The translations under genes were made by a program, and so were the position numbers. From the NCBI GenBank assembly GCA_905221605.1, contig CAJNDS010001868.1, positions 605,001-669,000 on the forward strand: a DNA stretch of 64,000 nucleotides, read 5' to 3'. Source of the DNA: Symbiodinium natans. Taxonomy: Eukaryota > Sar > Dinophyceae > Suessiales > Symbiodiniaceae. How positions within the stretch are numbered: the first letter of the stretch is position 1; the number at the start of each line of letters is the position of its first letter. Shown piece after piece: positions 1-9,222 of this stretch. The notes beneath the pieces were generated by a model. It made no database searches. It saw only the letters and a list, made by a program, of their open reading frames with translations, and was not told the origin of the DNA.

Positions 1-40
1 TGGGCTCCTCCTTCCCCTTTCTGGGAGCTTCGGGTTTGGT

Positions 41-127
41 TTTAGGGTTTAGGGTTTAGGGTTTAGGGTTTAGGGTTTAGGGTTTAGGGTTTAGGGTTTA
101 AGGTTTAGGGTTTCGGGTTTAGGGTGG
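41..127 (+). repeat. TTTAGGG array
   Basis: About ten near-perfect TTTAGGG units with one TTTAAGG and one TTTCGGG variant. It is followed at 285-340 by a short array of an AAAGCCCCC unit. Confidence 0.9.
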
Positions 128-340
128 GTTAAAAGGCCCTCAAGCTTAAACCTTCGGGTTTGGGGTTGAACCCCGAACCACCACCAAAAACCTCAAGCCC
201 TAAACCCTGAACCCTAAACCCGAAAGCCCCCAAAACCCCCTAAACCCCCTAAACCTTAAACCCAAAGCCCACAGCCGGAAGCCCCCAAAGCCCCCAAAGC
301 CCCCAAAGCCCCCAAAGCCCCCAAAGCCCCCACAGCCCCT

Positions 341-430
341 AAAGTCCGATCCCAGGACTGGCCCTCGGCCCTGGCGCTGCTGAACGAGTTGCCTCTCTTT
401 GAGCTGGCTGCCGATGCTGGGTGGCCGTTG
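341..430 (+). CDS. PPR exon fragment
   Basis: The + frame starting at 341 reads ...SQDWPSALALLNELPLFEL..., the second half of a dinoflagellate-type PPR repeat: W in helix A, then xALxLLxEL of helix B. There is no start codon, and the frame runs into the TTTAGGG block at 429. It is probably one exon or exon fragment of the same exploded PPR gene as the islands downstream. The exact splice sites are not determined. Confidence 0.5.
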
Positions 431-505
431 AGGGTTTAGGGTTTCGGGTTTAGGGCTTAGGGTTTAGGGTTTAGGGTTTAGGGCTTAGGGTTTAGGGCTT
501 AGGCG
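429..505 (+). repeat. TTTAGGG array with GCTTAGGG variants
   Basis: About ten units, several of them TTTAGGGC. It directly follows the PPR-like island at 341-430. The 505-730 stretch after it is degenerate G-rich repeat plus unique sequence with nothing recognised. Confidence 0.8.
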
Positions 506-732
506 GCAGGGTGCAGGGGGAAGGGAATAGGATTTCGGTTCCAGGGCTTAGGGCTTAGGGGGCAGGGTTCGGGGTCTGGGGGTCTTAAGGTTCAGGGTGT
601 GGGGTGGGGTTTAGAGAGCTAAGGAACTTAGGCTTAGATACCATGAGCAGGAAGCCCTGTTATGCACGCTTACATCCACATGGCTTTCGCTTGAGTTACG
701 TAACTTCATGTGAGTTCCATAAGTAACCTTTT

Positions 733-850
733 AAACCCCAAACCCCAAACCCCAAACCCCAAACCCTAAACCCTAAACCCTAAACCCTAAACCCTAAACC
801 CTAAACCCTAAACCCTAAACCCTAAACCCTAAACCCTAAACCCTAAACCC
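733..850 (-). repeat. CCCTAAA array
   Basis: Four CCCCAAA units grade into about thirteen perfect CCCTAAA units. The array lies just upstream of the splice-acceptor-like tract at 851-861. Confidence 0.9.
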
Positions 851-861
851 TTTTGTCCCAG

Positions 862-939
862 GATGCCGGGGTCTGCAACGCCTGCATGAGCGCCTGCAGC
901 AGGGGCTCGGCCTGGCCCTGGGCGTTGCGCCTCAGGAAT
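862..939 (+). CDS. PPR exon with clear 3' splice site
   Basis: A pyrimidine-rich tract ending in AG at 860-861 precedes an open frame from 862 that reads VCNACMSACSRGSAWPWALR. This is helix A (NACMSAC) and the start of helix B of a PPR repeat. A perfect CCCTAAA array ends 11 bases upstream, and a TTTAGGG array begins at 960, so the exon sits between oppositely oriented arrays. The donor site is not obvious, and dinoflagellates tolerate non-GT donors. Confidence 0.65.
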
Positions 940-959
940 GCTTGGGAAGTAATTCTTAA

Positions 960-1070
960 GTTTAGGGTTTAGGGCTTAGGGCTATTAGGGTTTAGGGTTT
1001 AGGGTTTAGGGTTTAGGGTTTAGGGTTTAGGGTTTAGGGTTTAGGGTTTAGGGTTTAGGGTTTAGGGTTG
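960..1070 (+). repeat. TTTAGGG array
   Basis: About fourteen units, perfect from 988 onward. It follows the 862 exon. Confidence 0.9.
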
Positions 1071-1107
1071 CTATAATCCCTAAGAAACAGCAGAAATTCG
1101 GTGATTT

Positions 1108-1215
1108 TTGCCAGGGTTCCAAGTTCAGTATAGGCTCCTCTTCGAGCAGATGAAGCTCGAGGGCCCGCGGCCCACGAGCCTCGGCGGCTGCTCTAAGGCA
1201 GTGAAAGGTCAAGTT
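1108..1215 (+). CDS. PPR exon fragment
   Basis: The + frame reads LLFEQMKLEGPRPTSLGGC, matching the end of PPR helix B and the inter-repeat linker (LFEQM....G..P). It lies between a TTTAGGG array and a (TA)n microsatellite at about 1226-1262. Its boundaries are uncertain, and the frame continues into the TA repeat, where translation has no meaning. Confidence 0.5.
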
Positions 1216-1225
1216 ACCAGAGCAT

Positions 1226-1232
1226 ATATATG

Positions 1233-1263
<31 letters not shown>

Positions 1264-1290
1264 AATTCTGTATGTATATACATGTGTGTG
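1226..1290. repeat. (TA)n/(TATG)n microsatellite
   Basis: Alternating TA with scattered G substitutions. It has no coding potential. Confidence 0.8.
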
Positions 1291-1378
1291 TTTATGTAGT
1301 AGTAGAAGAGTGTATTTGGTAGATATGGTTTTTCTTATTGCGGTCGCTTTTATATGGCGTTCCACAAGTTTAGCCCAG

Positions 1379-1508
1379 GAATGTGACCTTCGGTGCAGCC
1401 AGCAGCGCTTGCGAGAAGGGCTTGCAGTGGCTGGCCGCCGTCGACATCCTCTCGACGCTTCTTTGCAAAGACAGGCGCGCGGATACCACCACGGCTTTGA
1501 TCTGCTTC
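1379..1508 (+). CDS. PPR exon with SACEKG signature
   Basis: The AG at 1377-1378 precedes a frame reading VTFGAASSACEKGLQWLAAV, then DILSTLL. The SACEKGxQW core is the hallmark I associate with dinoflagellate PPR repeats. The frame ends at a TAG at 1509, probably inside the next intron. The exon covers slightly more than one 35-residue repeat. Confidence 0.7.
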
Positions 1509-1629
1509 TAGGCCTGGAGTGGCTACCGCAAACCCTAATGCCCTAGAATCTTCCTCCGTTTGTTCTTAGGGGCTTGCCTGATACCCCATAAGGCTCTGAA
1601 CCTTCAAGCCGTTGTTTTGCGCTTCCCTT

Positions 1630-1775
1630 CCACAGCCCAAACCCCAAACCCATCTAAACCCTCAACCCCAAAACCTCGAGCGCAGAATCGCTAAACCGCT
1701 TAACCCAAACCCTCAACCCTAAACCCTCAACCCTAAACCCTAAAAACCCTAAACCCTAAACCCTAAACCCTCAAC
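1630..1775 (-). repeat. Degenerate CCCTAAA array
   Basis: A mixture of CCCTAAA, CCCTCAA and CCCCAAA units, becoming regular after 1718. It lies directly upstream of the 1799 exon. Confidence 0.8.
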
Positions 1776-1798
1776 CCCTGCATTGCTGAGAGACTCAG

Positions 1799-1890
1799 GC
1801 TTCAACACGGCCCTCAGCGCCTGCGAGAAGTCCCTGCAATGGCCCATGGCCCTGGGATTGTTTCAGGAGCTCCGTCGCGAGCAGCTGCCT
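1799..1890 (+). CDS. PPR exon with SACEKS..W signature
   Basis: After an AG at 1797-1798 the frame reads [20 protein letters not shown] and then [10 protein letters not shown], a complete PPR helix pair in about 31 residues. A TGA stop follows at 1891. It is one of the clearest single-repeat exons in the window. Downstream lies an inverted-repeat element expanded by an AT-rich microsatellite (about 1897-2266). Confidence 0.72.
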
Positions 1891-1896
1891 TGATAG

Positions 1897-2266
1897 CCAG
1901 TGGTCCCCTTTTGCCTTTTTTGGGGCTTCCCTTCTAAATATATAAAAATAATAAATATAAATATAAATGTAAATATAAATGATATAAATACAAATATAAA
2001 TATAAATATAAATATCAATATAAATATACATATAAATAGAAACATAAATATAACTATAAAGAAATAAAAATAAATAACTAGAAATATAAATATACATGTA
2101 TAAATATAAATATAAATATAAATATCTAAACATAAATATGAATATAAATAAATAAATATATCTATATATATATATGTAGTAAGAGAGATTTAGGGTTTAG
2201 GGCTTAGAATTTGAGGTTCCCTCGTAAAGCAACCCAACCCCAAAAAGGCGACCCTTATTGCACTAT
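1897..2266. mobile_element. MITE-like element (family E, copy 1) with internal AT-rich expansion
   Basis: The left end (CCTTTTTTGGGG at about 1912) and right end (CCCCAAAAAGGC at 2239-2250) are in inverted orientation. The right end matches that of a compact copy at 32006-32082, sharing AAAGCAACC then CCAAAAAGGC. Between them, about 1936-2180, is a long (AAATAT)n-like microsatellite. Inference: a small inverted-repeat element whose centre expanded. Confidence 0.45.
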
Positions 2267-2282
2267 GGTTACTGGGCTCCCA

Positions 2283-2337
2283 AGGCTGAAGCCCAACACC
2301 ATTACCTTCAATGCCGCTGAGCAGATGTTTGGAGAAT
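2283..2337 (+). CDS. PPR exon fragment
   Basis: The frame reads RLKPNTITFNAAEQMFGES. The KPNxITFNAA part is the end of one PPR repeat and the start of helix A of the next. It is short and its boundaries are unclear; it may be a fragment. Confidence 0.45.
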
Positions 2338-2540
2338 CGTTTCTTTGGGGCTTGGGGAGTTTTTTTGGGCTTTTCCCTTAGTCCCCTCTTCTTCTAGGTT
2401 TCGTGTCGACAAGCCTAGGTAACACCCAAAAAGGTTCCTGGCCAACCAGGGTACGTAGAAAACCCTTTAATGCGATGAAGCCCTTCGAAACCCCATTTTG
2501 CAACCCCAATAAGCCCTGTGAGCTAAGCTGGAGCCCCCAG

Positions 2541-2659
2541 CCCCTAAACCCTAAACCCTAAACCCTGAACCCTGAACCCCGAACCCCGAACCCTGAACCC
2601 CAAATCCTAACCCTAAACCCTAAACCCTAAACCCAAACCCTAAACCCTAAACCCCAAAC
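2541..2659 (-). repeat. CCCTAAA array with CCCTGAA/CCCCGAA variants
   Basis: About sixteen units. It ends directly at the 2660 PPR island. Confidence 0.85.
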
Positions 2660-2793
2660 GAGGCCACCCTGGCTGCGGGCAGCAGGGGGCAGCTGTGGCC
2701 CACCTGCCTGGAGCTCATGGGGCAGATGCGCCGTGGGCAGGTGGAGGTCACCACCGTCACCTACAACCGGACCATCAGCTCCTTGGCCTGCCT
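2660..2793 (+). CDS. PPR exon
   Basis: The frame reads SRGQLWPTCLELMGQMRRG, then VTYNRTISSLACL. This is helix B of one PPR repeat followed by helix A of the next (VTYNxxIS). It abuts the CCCTAAA array upstream, with a (TA)n run and a TTTAGGG array (2834-2868) downstream. Confidence 0.65.
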
Positions 2794-2833
2794 ATATATA
2801 TATATATATATGTGTGTATGTACATAGTAAGAG

Positions 2834-2868
2834 AGGTTTAGGGTTTAGGGTTTAGGGTTTAGGGTTTC
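2834..2868 (+). repeat. Short TTTAGGG array
   Basis: Five units following the 2660 exon and a (TA)n run. Confidence 0.8.
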
Positions 2869-3291
2869 GGCTGCAGGGCTTCTCGAGTTTGGGGAGATCT
2901 TGTATTATGCGTTTCGGTGTTTTCGGTCTTTGATGCTTCCGCTTCCCTGGCTGCGCGCAGTGGAAGGCGGGTTCCGCGGGAACAGGTTGGAGGTCTGGGG
3001 CAGGGATCCTTGCCCTGATGTAGACTCGCCAAATCCCTAAGCCCTAAGCCCCGAACACCCTAAACCCAAAAACCCCGAAACCTACGACATCTCGCACAAC
3101 TTTCAACCCGTCCCTTGGTTCCCACCAGCCCCCTTCTGCCCTGAAAAGCGCCGCCGCCCCGAAAGCCCTGAGTTCCCCGAAGCCCTGAATTCAACCAAAC
3201 CATTCAACAAACGCCAACCAAAACTCCAAAGCAACCCTGAACAATTCCCCGACAGCCCGAAAAGCCCGAAAAGCCCGAAAAGCCCTCAATC

Positions 3292-3387
3292 CGAGGCTCC
3301 TGTCAGCATCCAGGAGCCTGGACTACGGCCCTGCAACTCTTGGAGGAGGCGCAGAGGTCGGAGCTCCAGCTGCTGCTGGGCTGGATA
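3292..3387 (+). CDS. PPR-like exon fragment
   Basis: The frame reads CQHPGAWTTALQLLEEAQRS, which fits the PPR helix B pattern (WTTALQLLEE). The upstream flank is a degenerate AAAGCCCG tract. Confidence is moderate because helix A is diverged. Confidence 0.45.
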
Positions 3388-3389
3388 GG

Positions 3390-3851
3390 GCTTGGGTTTA
3401 GGGGTGTAGGGTTTGGGGGTTTAGGAGGTTTTTGCTTTGGGGTGGGCTCCAGGGTTTACAGCTTCCACAGGGTTTACGGGGTCTGCCGGGTTTGAAGGGT
3501 TTGCAAGGTTCAGGATGTTCCAGAAAAGATCAGAAAAGGTTTGTCTTAAGGTGCAGTGTGCAGGGCCTGTCGATAGTTCATGGGGCGTTTTGAGTGGGAT
3601 TGCTCCGCTCATTTTTTCACGCAGGTTTGGGATGCAGCGCGTTTTGCGTAGGTTTCGCTCGCGGAGGGAGCGTGGCCCCGTAAGCTAAAACCCTGCGAAG
3701 GTTTGCAATAGCTTGCGTGAAGGTGTTTGTTTGCGAGAACCGGCCGTACAAGATTGTTCTTCACAACCTCAGGTATGGTTCTGGCAAGGGGTCTTGGAGG
3801 TAGATATGAGTAGGTAGGTAGGGGGCAGGCAGGTAGGTAAGTAAGCAGGCA

Positions 3852-3882
<31 letters not shown>

Positions 3883-3986
3883 GAGAGGGAGGAGGGCGAG
3901 CGTGTGAGCAAGTAAGCAAGCGCAAGAGTGTGGGTGTGCGGGTGTGGACATGTGCAACAAACAGGCGCGGAAGTAACACCAGGGTT
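3390..3986. other. No gene recognised; GA-rich microsatellite
   Basis: Degenerate TTTAGGG-like G-rich sequence is followed by a (GGTA)/(GA)n stretch at about 3800-3900. Open frames here come from low-complexity sequence. I see no convincing coding region. Confidence 0.5.
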
Positions 3987-4106
3987 CCCTAAATCCTAAA
4001 TCCTAAGCCCTAAACCCCAAACCCTAAACCCCAAACCCTAAACCCTAAAACCCTAAAACCCTAAAACCCTAAAACCCTAAAACCCTAAACCCTAAACCCT
4101 AAACCC
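3987..4106 (-). repeat. CCCTAAA/CCCTAAAA array
   Basis: About fifteen units of 7-8 bases, including five consecutive CCCTAAAA units. It ends at the 4109 exon. Confidence 0.88.
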
Positions 4107-4108
4107 AG

Positions 4109-4200
4109 GAATCTCATGACCTACACATCCACCATCAGCGCTTTGGCCAGCTCCGGGCAGTGGCAGAGGCCCCTTGCACAAGCCCAGAGGTGGTGGGAGC
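4109..4200 (+). CDS. PPR exon
   Basis: The AG at 4107-4108 directly follows the CCCTAAA array, showing that array units can supply the splice acceptor. The frame reads LMTYTSTISALASSGQWQRP, with the PPR helix A pattern TYTSTISALASSGQW. A second CCCTAAA array begins immediately downstream, an exception to the usual flank polarity. Confidence 0.65.
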
Positions 4201-4318
4201 CCTAAAACCCTAAACCCTAAACCCTAAACCCTAAACCCTAAACCCTAAACCCTAAACCCTACACCCTACACCCTACACCCTACACCCTACACCCTACACC
4301 CTACACCCCAAACCCTAC
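4199..4318 (-). repeat. CCCTAAA array with ACACCCT sub-array
   Basis: About eight CCCTAAA units are followed by about eight CCCTACA units, a homogenised variant block. Confidence 0.88.
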
Positions 4319-4469
4319 AGTGGGGTTGGGGTCTCAGGGAGTCCCGTACCCCCACATGAGTTCTCTGACCTGAGCACCCACGAATTGGGGCCTTCTCCCC
4401 TCCCCTAAAGTCTGAGCTCCAGATCCTGGCACCTTCGCAGCTTGTTGAGTAGCGCAATCTCTATTCGGG

Positions 4470-4715
4470 GGTTTACGAAAATAAGGCGCCCCTAGTATAG
4501 CCCAAATTTCTTGGGGGTTCCCTTATAAAAGGACCCCAAGTAAGGCACAGTACCCCGAACTTCAGAAACCCCAAAATGGTCCCAAAAGTGAACCTTGAAT
4601 CGCCCTACAGCAGGGGCACCTAAACCCCTAACCCTAAGTCAACTTCGGAGGTCTCATTCTGAGTGAATCCTCCCATTTAAGGTTTCTGTTTTGGGGGTTC
4701 CTATTTTCGTAAACC
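4470..4715. mobile_element. Inverted-repeat-bounded element, 14-bp perfect ends
   Basis: The 14 bases at 4470-4483 are the exact reverse complement of 4702-4715. A 20-bp perfect direct repeat lies at 4636-4655 and 4720-4739, partly outside the right end. There is no coding capacity. It is probably a small non-autonomous DNA element, perhaps with a second insertion at its right side. Confidence 0.45.
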
Positions 4716-4747
4716 GCCCAAGTCAACTTCGGAGGTCTCTCTCCTTG

Positions 4748-4840
4748 CTTTTCGGACTGCGAGACTGCCAGCTCACACCGGACGTCGTCAGCTACAACGC
4801 GGCCATGGACGCCTGCGCCCCATCGGCAAAGTGCCCCACA
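4748..4840 (+). CDS. PPR exon
   Basis: The frame reads LFGLRDCQLTPDVVSYNAAM, then DACAPSAKCP. TPDVVSYNAAMDAC is the canonical linker plus helix A of a PPR repeat. A TTGC/TTTTC pyrimidine stretch is upstream but the exact AG is uncertain. Confidence 0.65.
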
Positions 4841-5238
4841 TCGTGGTACAATATACCTTAAATGATCATAGGAACCCTAAGATATGATTTACGGTATATT
4901 CCTCAATTAGGGGGTCTTGAAGTCTCTGTGTACTGGCCCAAAAAATCCGACACCCGAAGCCCCTATTTTTGGTAATCAGGGGTTAGGTAGGCTCCCGAAG
5001 CCCTAAAGCTTCTTGCCGCAGAAGAAGGTCAGCCTGTTTAGTGTTCCTAGGTTCCTGGAGAACCTAGGAGGGTTTAGGTGGCTGGCGGTGCCCTAAGTCC
5101 ACATCCTTGAGTTTTCAGGGTTAGGGTTTAGGCTTTCGGGTTAGGGGTTAAGGGTTTAGGGCTAAGGCTCAAGGGTTAGAGGGTTTGGGCTTTTTGGTTC
5201 AGGGGCTGAGGGTTCAAGACGCCGCAGCCGGAGGTAAA

Positions 5239-5324
5239 ACCTCCCTGGAGGGGCACTGTGACAGCTGGCCCTGGGCGCTTCTCCTGTTCGACCTGCTGGG
5301 CCAGGAGGAGGGAGGCCCCTCAAA
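5239..5324 (+). CDS. PPR exon fragment
   Basis: The frame reads EGHCDSWPWALLLFDLLGQE, with the WPWALLLFDLL helix B pattern. It runs into a short TTTAGGG block at 5325. Confidence 0.55.
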
Positions 5325-5628
5325 GGTTTAGGGTTTAGGGTTTAGGGTTTCCGGTTTCGGGTTTAGGGCTTCGGGTTTATTGGGGCTTAGAGGTTCTTAT
5401 GGGTTTTAGGGTTTTGGGGTTAAAGATTGTCGGGTTTTGGGGTCTTAATTCAGGCTATGAAAATTTAGGGCCTAGCGGTTTTAACCTAAACCCCCCTAAA
5501 CTGTACGAAGTTGGGGGCATCCGTACTTCGCGGCAGAGCCTCCTAAGAAGTTGCGTTCCCTGAGGAAGCCTTCCCAAACAACTCCTACAGAACCCTATGA
5601 ACCCCTAAACGACCCGAAAAAATCCCCA

Positions 5629-5802
5629 AACCCTAAACCCTAAACCCTAAACCCTAAACCCTAAGCCCTAAACCCTAAACCCTAAACCCTAAACCCTAAA
5701 CCCTAAACCCTAAACCCTAAACCCTAAACCCTAAACCCTAAACCCTAAACCCTAAACCCTAAACCCTAAACCCTAAACCCTAAACCCTAAACCCTAAACC
5801 CC
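5629..5802 (-). repeat. Long CCCTAAA array
   Basis: About 25 nearly perfect units, one of the longest uniform arrays here. It is followed by unique sequence and a pyrimidine tract leading to the 5848 exon. Confidence 0.93.
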
Positions 5803-5847
5803 TCGCAACCTCCTAGCAGACCTGAACGCTTCTCCTTCCCTGCCCAG

Positions 5848-5944
5848 TGTGCCCAAACGCCGTGAGCGTGAACAGCGCGGCCGACGCCTGCGGCCGCGGC
5901 AGCTTCTGGGAAGGGGCCGTGGCGCTGCTGGCGGCTCGAAGTCA
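5848..5944 (+). CDS. PPR exon with strong polypyrimidine-AG acceptor
   Basis: A textbook acceptor (CT-rich run ending in CCCAG at 5843-5847) precedes a frame reading CPNAVSVNSAADACGRGSFW, then EGAVALLAARS, covering both helices of one PPR repeat. The island lies between a CCCTAAA array upstream and a TTTAGGG block at 5949. It is the best-supported exon start in the left part. Confidence 0.72.
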
Positions 5945-5948
5945 AGGG

Positions 5949-5982
5949 GTTTGGGGTTTAGGGTTTAGGGTTTAGGGTTTAC
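5949..5982 (+). repeat. Short TTTAGGG array
   Basis: Four to five units directly after the 5848 exon. Confidence 0.8.
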
Positions 5983-6075
5983 CCTAAAACCCTAAACGCC
6001 TGAACCCCTAAACCCCTAAACCCCTGAACCCTAAAACCCCTACCTTCCCTCCAAGCAACAGGCCCTAAAGTTCCC

Positions 6076-6172
6076 CGAAGCCCTAAACCCTAAACCCTAA
6101 ACCCTAAACCCTAAACCCTAAACCCTAAACCCTAAACCCTAAACCCTAAACCCTAAACCCCAAACCCCAAGC
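6076..6172 (-). repeat. CCCTAAA array
   Basis: About thirteen units upstream of the 6212 island. Confidence 0.9.
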
Positions 6173-6211
6173 CCTAAAGTTCCCCGAAGCCCCCTCAAAC
6201 CCTGGGCTCCC

Positions 6212-6262
6212 AAGGCAGAGGCCTCGGCCCCGACGGCAATCACCTACCTCACCGCCTGGAGC
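6212..6262 (+). CDS. PPR-like exon fragment
   Basis: The frame reads KAEASAPTAITYLTAWS and then stops. The PTAITY part resembles the PPR linker and helix A start. It is flanked by CCCTAAA upstream and TTTAGGG downstream. Confidence 0.4.
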
Positions 6263-6272
6263 TAAGAAGTAT

Positions 6273-6600
6273 GGGGTTTAGGGTTTAGGGTTTAGGGTTT
6301 AGGGTTTAGGGTTAGGGTTTAGGGTTTAGGGTTTAGGGTTTAGGGTCTTGAGGGTTTGGGGTTTAGGGCCTTGAGGGTTTAGGGTTTAGGGTCTTGAGGG
6401 TTTAGAGTTTAGGGCCTTGAGGGTTTAGGGTTTAGGGTCTTGAGGGTTTAGAGTTTAGGGCCTTGAGGGTTTAGGGTCTTGAGGGTTTAGGGTTTAGGAC
6501 CTTGAGGGTTTGGGGTTTAGGGCCTTGAGGGTTTGGGGTTTAGAGTTTAGGGCCTTGAGGGTTTAGGGTTTAGGGTTGAGGGCCTCGGGATTTAGTTTAG
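6273..6600 (+). repeat. TTTAGGG array grading into a higher-order repeat
   Basis: About ten TTTAGGG units (6273-6345) are followed by roughly ten repeats of a unit of about 23 bases, built as GGGYCTTGAGGGTTT plus AGGGTTTA (6345-6570). Confidence 0.85.
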
Positions 6601-6696
6601 GGTTTGGGGTTTCGACGGTTTGGGGTTTAGGGGTTTAGGTTGTTTCGGGTCTAAAGGTTCGGGTGTTGAGGGTTCAGGGCTTTGTAGGGTTCAGGG

Positions 6697-6750
6697 GCCA
6701 GGCTGTACGAGACCTTGCTTAGCTTCGAAAAGCAGCAGCTCAACCTACCG
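6697..6750 (+). CDS. PPR-like exon fragment
   Basis: The frame reads ARLYETLLSFEKQQLNLP, consistent with PPR helix B (LYETLLSFEKQ). Its edges are undefined. Confidence 0.4.
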
Positions 6751-6829
6751 AACCCTCAGCCCTTAAACCTTAAACCCTTCTTAAACCCTTAAGCCCTTAA
6801 ACCCTTAAACCTGAAGCCCCTAAGTCCCT

Positions 6830-8900
6830 TAACCCCTGGTTGAGTCAAAGGGGTGGCGCAGCAAATGTTTGCGGAAAGGAGGCTCTGAAGCAAGCTGGCT
6901 GCGTTGCCCCGGCAGGGTCCCCCCCCCCCCCCCCCCCGCAACTGCAGAGAAGCGGTCAAAGCAGACAAAGGCGGGCCTTGCTGAGGAGATGCCCCCACGA
7001 GTCACAGAGGCTGGACGCGGCAACAGACTGGTCGGCAGTAGCCTGGTTTGCATTCGCCTTTGCTTCGTTCGTCGCCATGGCCTCCATCTATGAGGTCGGG
7101 GGGGCACCGTTCGGCTCCGTCGTGACAGCGTCGTGCATGCCCCTGGCCAGGTGATTCGTGCCGGATCCGTGCGTGTGGAGCAGGCGGCGGACTTGCTGGA
7201 AGAGTGCCAGAGCACAGGCCCGGCTTCGCGTGGGTTCGGAGTGTGTCCGTAGCAGCCGCGTCTTGTGTAGGTTCCGCGCACTATGGCGATGGCTACCACC
7301 TGAACTCCCGGTCCCTCCCCAACCTGTACGCACATCTGGCCCCTTACCTGGAGGACCGACGGTTGCTTTTGCTTTTTTTTTCTTCTTCCCCGACAGGATG
7401 CCGCCGTCATCACGTCCGATTCGTGCCTCTGCTACTCGGAGAACGGCTGGAAGGACCTCTCAATTGGGAATTCACGTGTAGGGTCGTCAGCTGAAGTCGC
7501 CTGTCAGGACTATCAGGGCAGCATCGCACGGACGACGCTGGGTCCCGCCCACGTCGAGCCGTTCTGGGGCAAGGGGCTGAGGGGCATGGCGGACGGCTTG
7601 GGGGCCGTTACCCTCCGGCCAGCCGCGGGGCGTGGCACGTTAGTGGTCGTCTGCGCAGGCTGGAGCGGTTGTCTTGTCTTCGTGAGCTCGTTCGATGGCC
7701 GAATCTGTCAGGCAACGACCTGTACACGCACCGCTGGCAGCGGTGGTGGCAGGTCAGGGACGCCATGAACGACCTGGCCCAGGCGCTGACATGCGGCATG
7801 GATCGTGTCATGTTTGAGTTCGTGCACGTATGCCCCGCAGATTGCCACCAACCACGGGCTGAAGCTCCTGATTTTGGATGTGATTCCCAACGTGGACATC
7901 CAGGAGGTCGGGCATGTTTTCGACTGGCTTGTTGCAGTTAGCTTGACTTCGCCGGCAGGCCAGCCGGGAGGAGGCGGAGGGACGATGAGCTTCAGGCCAA
8001 AGTCGCCGAAGCGTCAGGATATAAGCACGGCGGGTGTCAAAACAACGTCGGCTCGTCCGTTGTGTGGAGGGAAGGGCATGTTGACTGGCATGGCGTCTAG
8101 CTGCAGCTGATCGTTGAACATCTCTTGACCGCTGTGTGTTCCGCACGCATTTACTGACTCGAGCACACCTCCATGGAACCCATGGAATCCTCCTGTGAAG
8201 AGCAGATCATGTCCTCGGCGTCGGAGCCATCCAACTCACCTGGACTTGACAGACTTCGCTGCGGACCTGTCCCACCCCCATGACAACGCAAAACTGGCGG
8301 GCACACGACTGACCCTTACCAGCATCAACGACACCTGGCTTCGCAGACGTGACGGAAACATCCAGCTGGTTCGAATCTGGCAGACATCGCTGCGTACTCA
8401 CGCCCACCTCAGCGCAATGCAAAGCTGGCAAGACACGCGGCTGACTTTGACGTGCGCAAAGTGCACGCACGGGATTAACCCTAGGCTTAGCAGAGACTGC
8501 GCGTGCACATGGCTCAGCTGTTGTAACGATGACACTACACTTCGCAGACACATCGCACACCTCCCACGCACCCGAATCTGACAGACGTCGCCCTGCAACT
8601 TTGACAAGGCATGAGCCCCTCCTACACAGCACCTGCACGCCTCCGCAGGAAAAACCTGCTGCAGACGCCACGCGTCGCGAAACTGTCATCGGCTCCCCCA
8701 CAAGCTTCCCAACCCCGAACCCTCACTTGTCCTCCTTGACTTGCACTCTTTAGTAGTACACTTGTTGAGGCGGTAGCCAAAGCATATCTCCGAGCCATCT
8801 GGCGTGGCTCCAGCTGCTACAAACTCCTTGCGAGGACGAGCCTCTTTTCCGGCGCCCCTCGCATTGCCATGCTTCACAGGAACTTCTGCTTGCCATAGCC
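6830..8900 (+). pseudogene. Unique 2-kb segment with degenerate SGNH-hydrolase-like pieces
   Basis: This is the only long stretch free of telomere-like repeats in the first 9 kb. Several exon-like pieces read on the + strand in different frames. One at 7152-7230 reads AGSVRVEQAADLLEEC. One at about 7280-7370 reads NLYAHLAPYLEDRR. One starting after a strong T/C tract and CAG (7396) reads DAAVITSDSCLCYSENGW. One at about 7640-7825 reads RLRRLERLSCLREL, then NLSGNDLYTHRWQRWW and RDAMNDLAQAL. The SGND block resembles the conserved GxND block of SGNH/GDSL hydrolases. The frames do not join without introns or frameshifts, so it may be a multi-exon gene or a decayed copy. Confidence 0.35.
6920..6937. 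repeat. Poly-C tract
   Basis: A run of about 17 C residues. Similar C/G runs recur at about 9620, 18229, 19089, 21698, 22726, 22853, 23743, 28366, 35358, 54270, 55899, 56352 and 60258. Confidence 0.85.
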
Positions 8901-9124
8901 GCTGTGCCCATCTACTTGCTGTCTCTTCTCGTCACTGCCGGAATCTTTCGCTTGGGCGGAGCGACCTTGGCAAAGCGTAGAATATTACTCGCAACATAGG
9001 GTCGCCAGAAGTTTTGGTCTTCAGTCCCTACACCCTAAACTAGTCCCTAAACTCTAAATCCCCGAACCTCTTTCCCGGCGAAATTACAGATACCCCAGAA
9101 CCCCGAATCCTGAAACCCCTAAAG

Positions 9125-9183
9125 CCCCCAAGACCCTAAACCCTAAACTGCAAACCCCCCAAACCCTAAGCCCTAAACCCCCC
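9125..9183 (-). repeat. Degenerate CCCTAAA block
   Basis: Units of the CCCTAAA/CCCCAAA type upstream of the 9223 PPR exon. Confidence 0.6.
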
Positions 9184-9222
9184 AAAATCCTTGAGGGCTC
9201 CCAGAAACAATGAGAGCCTCTC

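Noticed and set aside
1-130. A chromosome end (true telomere)
   Set aside because: Arrays change orientation dozens of times and are interspersed with coding islands through 38 kb, so no single terminal array is present.
6829-7413. A 194-codon minus-strand gene
   Set aside because: Protein-like pieces and the splice-acceptor tract are on the + strand; the minus frame has low-complexity Arg/Pro/Gly composition.
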